In this document: one piece after another, positions 8,030 through 13,325 of the stretch
Layout: the number at the start of each line of letters is the position of its first letter
Position numbering within the stretch: the first letter of the stretch is position 1
NCBI GenBank assembly: GCA_028565635.1
Contig: JAOXYB010038851.1
Location: 1-13,325 of the forward strand
Direction of reading: 5' to 3'
Length of the DNA stretch: 13,325 bases
Source: Phoronis ovalis
Taxonomy: Eukaryota; Phoronida; Phoronidae
Program-made: the position numbers and the translations under genes
The notes under the pieces: model-generated
What the model was told of the DNA's origin: nothing
Databases searched by the model: none
The model's input: the letters and a program-made list of their open reading frames with translations, nothing else

Positions 8030-8620
8030 AGAATTTTTTAGGTGGAATAATGCCATTGTATGCAATTCAATATTAATGTAATTAAAATAATGTGGCGTTG
8101 TAGAATTTTTAAAGTTTTACATTACTGTGTTATTACACATAATCGTTATTACTGATATGTAGTTGAATATATTTTTATAGTAGAATTAGATCTACATTGT
8201 TGTAGGAACTCAGTCATATATTAGGTAATCAAGCCCTTGAAAAACAGTATGGAATAGAAGAACTATTAAATTCTAAACAGGTGTATAACCTGACACTAGC
8301 TATACTAATATTTTTCTCAGCACTGAAACTGATATTACGTGCTGCAAATTAATACAGAGATACATTGAAGTTTGGTGCCTACTTTATTTTACAAAAGTGA
8401 CTTCTAGTTACATATAGAAATCTAACGTTTCCTGATTTAGTGCGGTTTTCTATGTCCTTGGTCACAGACACAAAAACGTACAAAGCACCTCGTATACCTC
8501 ATATTCAGGTTTAAAAAACATTGGAGAGTTTTTTTATTAAATATAGACTTTTAATAGAGGAAATACTACTTGAATGGCAACATGGATAACGGATTTTATC
8601 GCTGCAACTATAAAACTTAG

Positions 8621-8642
8621 CCTTGCTAAAATGCAAGCAAGG
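8621..8642. repeat. Short hairpin
   Basis: CCTTGCT (8621-8627) and AGCAAGG (8636-8642) are perfectly complementary around an 8-nt loop. No T-run or gene end is next to it, so no function is proposed. Confidence 0.4.
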
Positions 8643-9011
8643 AAGTAAAAACCGCACCTATGTGATAATAATCTTCTTATGGATAGTCTCTCAGTTAATT
8701 TACCCACTATTTCATGTGATTTTATGAAGATATATAATACTCGCGAAACTACTATTCAATTGCATTATAATTAAATTAAAGCTGTAATCTCTCTTTAAAA
8801 TACCATGTACGTGCTGTAGAAAAACCAAGTTTTCAAATTATTCAGTAGATATATTATTCTATATTATACATCAATTCAACTGGAAAAATGAATGTATGAA
8901 TGTCTCTTTGTAAAGAGCGCTTGAGCAGTTGTTTTTATATGCTATAGCAATTAAAGAAAACTTTTGTCCAAATTTTCAAAACTTAATTTATAACTAGGCA
9001 GCCATAAAATA

Positions 9012-9029
9012 TTTATGATTAATCATAAA
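9012..9029. repeat. Perfect 18-bp palindrome
   Basis: TTTATGATTAATCATAAA is identical to its own reverse complement. It is very AT-rich, which makes a chance origin plausible. Confidence 0.6.
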
Positions 9030-9251
9030 CTTATTCTATCAAACTGCGTAAAATGCTATTGAAAGTAAAAATAAGTAACATCGGAATGTATTTTGAGGGC
9101 TGCGAGAGTTAAACAGAAAAGTAAACTTGTGTTTACCAACACTTGTAAAATCTTAATGCAATTAAAATAAGTAAAGGCACAATGTATTTTGTCGGTTGTA
9201 AGTACGACTCCAGAGCATTATAAGAAATTACCATGTATACCTCATTGATAA

Positions 9252-9257
9252 TTTATT
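9252..9257 (-). other. Poly(A) signal of FReD gene
   Basis: AATAAA on the minus strand, 67 bp downstream of the FReD stop codon. This is a normal position for the 3' end of this transcript. Confidence 0.6.
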
Positions 9258-9323
9258 TACAGTCTCCATGGACTTTTCAACCTCTAAGTGCAAATTGTTT
9301 TCTTATGGCTTAAATCCAGCAGG

Positions 9324-9574
9324 TCATATTTTCATTTCTGAGTTTTTCAGTGAATAAGTATGGCCATGACAGGTGGACCAACGAACACCATCTCCAAAGG
9401 GACGAGTATATTGTGGTCCTGGGTAGTAGTAGCCATTGAGGTTGGCATAGCTACAGCGATTGCACCACCAACCACCACCGGCACCATTAGCACCAGCGCA
9501 AGCTTGACTAGGTTGCGCGTCATTGTCTTCTTCTTTGGTTGAAAAACTGTGTCCTTTACTGTTAGTCAATGAGT
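9324..9574 (-). CDS. FReD exon D: C-terminal part with calcium and ligand region
   Basis: The acceptor CATGAG ends at 9575. The first two bases join the G from exon C to make Asp, giving SGNT-DSLTNSKGHSFSTKEEDND. The family usually has one more Gly at this join. EEDND keeps the two Asp that hold calcium in fibrinogen domains. The Cys pair around WWCNRC and SYANLNG, GDGVRW and GHTYSLK are conserved. The chain ends EMKI and TGA, without the Arg-Pro common after this motif. An alternative acceptor at 9559 (CTAACAG) would be in the wrong phase. 82 residues. Confidence 0.87.
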
Positions 9575-10315
9575 CTCATGCAAAAAGTGCTCATGGAATT
9601 AGCCACTAAAGCGGTAAAGAGGTAAGGCATGGGTTACAAATTAAAAAATAATTTCAAGCTTTATATATATTAGCAGGTATGTTTCTATAGTTATATGATA
9701 ACGATCCAAAAGCAAATCAAGTAATTAATATATAATACAACTTGTAAAAACAGCAATAGTGCAAACTGGCCTTTTTAAATGAACATGTATTACAATATTA
9801 TCGTTATATACAGCTCACTAAAGCTGTATTTTCATTTTTCACTGGGTTTTCCAAACAGTTCAATGATATATCCTCTATATAGCCCTGACTGAACGGCAAG
9901 ATTGCATATCATATTGGAACAAAAGTAACTTGTATACTTCGTTCTGAAATTATAGGTGTTCTGTGTGTGCTATGACATTTCTATGCGAGAATTCATTATA
10001 TCCCGTAACACTTTGTAAAATTATTGATGTCTAATTTATAGAAGAATTATATTTACATGCATTAGTTATTACCATATAAAATCCATGCAAATCTAGTTCT
10101 TATGTGACATCATAAACTGGAGTATTAAAGGATATAATAGCTTCTCGATCTCAAATTACACAGACAAAACAACCTCTAACTTCAGAACGAATTATATGCA
10201 ATTTTGATATTTTTTTTAGAATTTGTTCCAATATCATGTATATGTGTTTAGCTACTGCCATTTAAATGTTGCCTGCAACTTTAAAATTACTGAGTACAAA
10301 TCTAAAATTAATTAC
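9575..10315 (-). other. FReD intron C-D, carrying a fold-back repeat
   Basis: This 741-bp intron has donor GTAATT and acceptor ATGAG and is phase 1. It contains the inverted repeat described at 9911-10234. No other feature was seen. Confidence 0.7.
9911..10234. mobile_element. Fold-back (MITE-like) element candidate in FReD intron
   Basis: ATATTGGAACAAA at 9911-9923 is the inverse of TTTGTTCCAATAT at 10222-10234. Further in, TTCGTTCTGAAATTATAGGT (about 9939-9958) is inverse to ACCTCTAACTTCAGAACGAA (about 10172-10191) with few mismatches. The two matching blocks are separated by unpaired AT-rich sequence of differing length. The element is about 324 bp, with no coding. Confidence 0.5.
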
Positions 10316-10480
10316 CTGTGTTTCCAGAAAAACTTCCAAGTACAATTCTATACTTATCAGTCTCAGTACCGATGGTGAATTCTTGGAAAACGACATGTGT
10401 CTTCTTATCTTTCCAATCCGTCAGATCTACACGTAACGTGCACTTCTTGACAGTGGCCAAACGGTGAAGCTTGTCGTTAC
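10316..10480 (-). CDS. FReD exon C: intact central part
   Basis: Acceptor ATATTGCAG, then two bases completing a Gly codon, then NDKLHRLATVKKC...LRVDLTDWKDKKTH...KYRIVLGSFSGNT and one base before donor CAG|GTAATT. It is 165 bp and fully open. LHRL, LRVDLTDW and the Tyr-Arg core are classic landmarks of the fibrinogen domain. Phase 1 at the end matches exon D. Confidence 0.85.
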
Positions 10481-10852
10481 CTGCAATATAAATAAATAGG
10501 ATTATGAAAAACTGCTAAACGTATTATTGTACATAGCTGGAAATTAACTTTCGGCTTGTGAACCGAAACTGCCATCGTCCATATTTCCACTAAAACTATA
10601 AACACATTGCTATTATCCTAAGGTGTTTTAACTAAATTATCCAGCATGAAAAGCTGCCAATGTGTAGAAGTAATTACGCGACAGGTAAGCAGCTCTGTCT
10701 TTTTAACCTCCCGGGCCAAAAAGATTAGCAATCAAACGGTTTGTTGACGAGGCTTCTACTGAGTAATCTCCAAAACTGAAAAGATGTAACAACAGAGATA
10801 TACTGGATTCCTCAGATTAGTTGTCATTATTCCATCACATGGTTTCATTTAC
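10481..10852 (-). other. FReD intron B-C
   Basis: This 372-bp intron has donor GTAAATG and acceptor TTATATTGCAG. It is AT-rich, and nothing else was recognised. Confidence 0.65.
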
Positions 10853-10939
10853 CTAACCAGAACGCTCCATTTAAATGACCTTGTAGGAATTCCAAGTTTG
10901 GTTGAATTCAACTGAACCGTCTTGTCGTCTTTGGAAGAC
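10853..10939 (-). CDS. FReD exon B: frameshifted
   Basis: After acceptor TCTCAATTAG the frame reads VFQRRQDGSVEFNQTWNSYK, exactly what follows the GGGWT motif in this family. Two codons later it hits TAA. In the next frame the exon resumes as GHLNGAFWLG and ends at donor G|GTAAAT. The conserved x-Gly-Phe between YK and the GHLNG block is missing. The exon is 87 bp; the flanking phases require 3n+1, so 97 bp, a 10-nt loss, fits both protein and phase. Confidence 0.72.
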
Positions 10940-11354
10940 CTAATTGAGAGATATATCGTATTGCTTATAAATTGTGAACATATTACATAAAATAAAGGCC
11001 AGATTCACATTCACAAATACGGTATTGATACAAGTTTATTTCGAACTTAATAGTTCATATAATAGTACAGTAAGATACAAACTATATACAAGAATGTTAA
11101 GGGAACCGATGACTGTACAAAGTCATTTCACCCAGTGCAACTAAATTGGAGAAGCATAACCACTATGGCATGAAAAACAATGGATTGATTTATGTTACTT
11201 TTTATCATACCGTGGATACAGTTGAGATATTTTCAATCAGGACAAATAAACCGCAGCTTTGACAACACAAATATGCGGAGACTATCTGGGTGTATATGTA
11301 TCCCGGGATATGTATAAACTATCGAACTGCCATGTAGATGCTGATAAAACTTCC
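10940..11354 (-). other. FReD intron A-B with non-canonical 5' end
   Basis: It begins GGAAGT rather than GTAAGT and ends CTCTCAATTAG, 415 bp. The boundary is set by protein homology (Trp-Thr then Val-Phe-Gln-Arg-Arg), not by a functional donor. Confidence 0.55.
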
Positions 11355-11487
11355 TGTCCAGCCACCACCATCTGTCTCCATGTCACAGTAAACATCAATC
11401 TTCTCCTTGTTATCATTTGGTGATATTGTATACATTTCTGATGGACTGATTCCTCTCTGCTTCAGTTCAGCGCAGTCTTTGCATGTA
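11355..11487 (-). CDS. FReD exon A: domain start, broken donor
   Basis: The minus-strand acceptor TTTTATTCAG precedes one base of a split codon and then TCKDCAELKQRG...MYTI, continuing to VYCDMETDGGGWT. That is the canonical start of the domain, with its first cysteines and the GGGW signature. The expected phase-0 boundary after Trp-Thr is followed by GGAAGT where GTAAGT would be a near-perfect donor, so the G at 11354 is followed by G, not T, at 11353. Reading through adds about nine residues to a TAG. Length is 133 bp to the expected boundary. Confidence 0.7.
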
Positions 11488-13325
11488 CTGAATAAAACAA
11501 TATTTCACTGATTTCTCACAATTTGTGCCATTGTAGATATTGTTGTATTGATAATTAGTCATTTTGGTTTTTCCCTTCTTAAAAATTAATTGATATCCAT
11601 AATCAATGGACATGTTTGTTACTTTGTACTTAATAGAGTTCATTGCTCATTGACTGGCCAAAGCTTAATTACACACTGACCAAATCAGGTGTACGTGCTT
11701 CGGCAGTAATCCAGATACTTAATTCCAAGAGTTTCCTTCGATATTTTATAATAAATACCTTTTTATCTAATGAATGAACTGGTCAAGCCATACAATTGTT
11801 TACGTGTTTTCTGGCTTCTGAATTAAGCTCTTACACCTGATGGTCAAGTTTCAATCTTCTTTCTGTAAATCTATCTTTGAAATTATTAATGAAAAACAGT
11901 CATGAGTCTGAGTTATACATTACAACCTTGTTGTGTTTTACTTCATTCCTAAGCTAAAATCAGCACGCTCACGACAAGATCGTTTTATACTTTCGTAGTA
12001 AAATATAGGTAGATATAAACCAAATATAGAAAGAAAGTTTCTTTGAAATCACATGTTCTACTCACTGAAATTAAGACTAAAGTTTATCCCACACACCCAT
12101 GTCATCCTGAAATTGTGTGCTATTTTTAGAAAAAATCGTGTTTTGCAAATCCCCGTTATAAGTTCTCTATAGCAGACTATGCGGGTAGCAGCCGACAGAG
12201 GACACCACGTTACCAACATCAATCGGACATCATCATCGTGAGTGATATGGTGTCACGAGTGTAACACCGCTAAGGTATATATTATAAAACAAAAATATAT
12301 AATACCCTCTGTGTTACATAATCGGAAACCAAAAAAACTCAACTATGACAAACTGAGTCAACACTCAGTAGTACTCAGTAGTCAAAACTAATGCGAGCCT
12401 GGGTGATAATGGTAAAATGTTTGAAACTTTCGTCCGGGAAAAGATACTGAAATGTATTCATAATTAAATCACTTATATTAATATCTCAGAAGGAGATAAA
12501 ATCGAATATGTACCCGATTGATTGCACATTAATGTCCCAAAGTATATTCGGAATTACGACAGACTAAATTACACCCGTGATACACAGACAGAACTTTATG
12601 ATAATGATGTCATAATAGTGATGTGATATCACAGTACATTCTTTATTCAATTATGATTTAAATTATTTCTCACATTAGAGATCTAACAAATTAAATACTG
12701 TTGTCATTTAAATAATGCTCGACAGTTTACAATACCTGTTGCGATAAAACCCAAATAATAATATTGGGGAAATTAAACATATTATGCAATAAATGTACAT
12801 GTATAGACAATGCACATATCAAGCTTGCTAAATTACTGAAAATACGCGCACTGTTCTAAAAACGATGCAGTTGAATACGCATTCTATCACCAGGTTTACC
12901 TTTTTACGTTTACTTTAAAAAGGAAGCCTTTCTCTTGAGTGAAATAATTTTTAAAAAGATTCCAATTTCAGAATTTTTTAAAATGCCCCTTGTTTCATAG
13001 ATTACGGTGATAATTACCCATTAACGACGAGTACAATTAAATCAGATTTGTTATCTGAATTTAGAAAATCCCTACGTCACAGTGATAGCTATATTCACAT
13101 GTGAGATGCACATCTGATCAGATATTTTTGATGTAGGTATCTGCAAATATGAGCGACGTATGACACACTGCTCGCTATTATATACAGGACACTTGGTTTT
13201 CTTATTTGTGTTAAATGCGGTAAAACTATATATGAGTCACATTCAGTAATAGTAGAGGCAAATCCGGGGTTCCCGTGACCAACTCACTGTAATCAAGGTT
13301 TGAAGGTGGATTTGATATCTTTGGG
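11488..13325. other. Upstream of FReD exon A; no exon supported
   Basis: The N-terminal exon(s) of the FReD gene, including any signal peptide, should lie here or beyond the window. I found no frame with a convincing hydrophobic leader and a phase-matching donor. Small structures seen: TGTGATATCACA palindrome at 12622-12633, ATCTGATCAGAT palindrome at 13112-13123, and the repeat at 12352-12382. A G+C-richer patch at about 12180-12275 is unexplained. Confidence 0.45.
12352..12382. repeat. Hairpin overlapping a 10-bp tandem duplication
   Basis: ACTGAGT (12352-12358) pairs perfectly with ACTCAGT (12363-12369) around a 4-nt loop. ACTCAGTAGT is duplicated in tandem at 12363-12372 and 12373-12382. 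Confidence 0.7.

Larger units (their letters stand above)
7062..9251. other. Intergenic between LRAT-domain gene and FReD gene
   Basis: AT-rich non-coding sequence with several small hairpins (7863-7907, 7986-8029, 8621-8642, 9012-9029). Apart from the orphan frame on the minus strand at 7337-7762, no exon could be supported on either strand. Confidence 0.5.
9324..11487 (-). pseudogene. Fibrinogen-related domain (FReD) gene, four exons, apparently disabled
   Basis: Minus-strand exons at 11487-11355, 10939-10853, 10480-10316 and 9574-9324 together cover a fibrinogen C-terminal-type domain, the fold of ficolins, tachylectins and mollusc FREPs. These are secreted lectin-like proteins that often bind acetylated sugars. 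The domain runs from CKDCAELKQRG through VYCDMETDGGGWT, VFQRRQDGSVEF, FWLG, LHRL, LRVDLTDW and KYR to FSTKEEDND, SYANLNG and GHTYSLKNSEMKI. Two defects are visible. The first exon has GG instead of GT at its donor. The second exon is about 10 nt short, which puts a stop in frame and makes its length incompatible with the downstream phases. No signal peptide exon was found. It is most likely a decayed paralogue; assembly error or a null allele are alternatives. Confidence 0.72.

Noticed and set aside
9360-9542. Plus-strand frame rich in Thr, Ala and Ile
   Set aside because: Antisense shadow of FReD exon D, whose fibrinogen motifs are clear on the minus strand.
11960-12055. Minus-strand 38-residue stretch with a hydrophobic start, considered as a FReD leader exon
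   Set aside because: No ATG, no donor of the phase required by exon A, and it ends at a stop.
13225-13290. Minus-strand short frame after TGATTACAG (ELVTGTPDLPLLLL...)
   Set aside because: Only about 19 residues before a stop, no matching donor or known motif, and too close to the window edge to judge.
1-13325. tRNA, rRNA, CRISPR array or bacterial-type operon signals
   Set aside because: Read through by eye on both strands. No cloverleaf with A/B boxes, no rRNA core and no regularly spaced repeat array was seen.

Overview
The window is AT-rich eukaryotic DNA (roughly one third G+C by eye). It has spliced genes with GT/AG introns, AATAAA poly(A) signals and long non-coding stretches with fold-back repeats. 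No bacterial operon features are present. A calmodulin-like EF-hand gene, an LRAT/NlpC-P60 thiol-hydrolase-like gene and a fibrinogen-related (FReD) gene close together fit an invertebrate. A bivalve or other mollusc is the best guess, because FReD and LRAT-domain families are large there. This is an inference; I could not search a database.

Layout. (1) 185-2473, plus strand: the last three visible exons of a four-EF-hand calcium-binding protein. The 5' end lies left of the window. Splice phases match exactly and complete two EF loops across introns. The C-terminus is a basic tail holding a seven-unit Ser-x-Lys/Arg tripeptide array. (2) 2474-5892: non-coding. It contains a 137-bp fold-back element, a smaller hairpin and a diverged tandem repeat rich in TGACCT/AGGTCA half-sites. 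(3) 5893-6022: a compact nested hairpin element with a perfect 17-bp stem, 70-103 bp upstream of the next gene. (4) 6093-6659, plus strand: an apparently single-exon LRAT-domain protein with a His/His/Cys active-site set and hydrophobic C-terminal segments. (5) 6660-9251: non-coding, with small duplications, hairpins and one unexplained 141-codon open frame on the minus strand. (6) 9252-11487, minus strand: four exons covering a fibrinogen C-terminal-like domain. The first exon has GG where the donor GT should be. The second has lost about 10 nt and runs into a stop. The two downstream exons are intact, so it looks like a recently decayed paralogue. A fold-back repeat sits in its last intron. 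(7) 11488-13325: no exon I can support, only small palindromes and a tandem duplication.

Nothing suggests that the three genes work together in one pathway. They look like ordinary neighbours in a gene-sparse region. The best candidates for novelty are the Ca2+ sensor with its tandem kinase-site-like tail, the nested hairpin just upstream of the LRAT gene, and the doubly disabled FReD copy.
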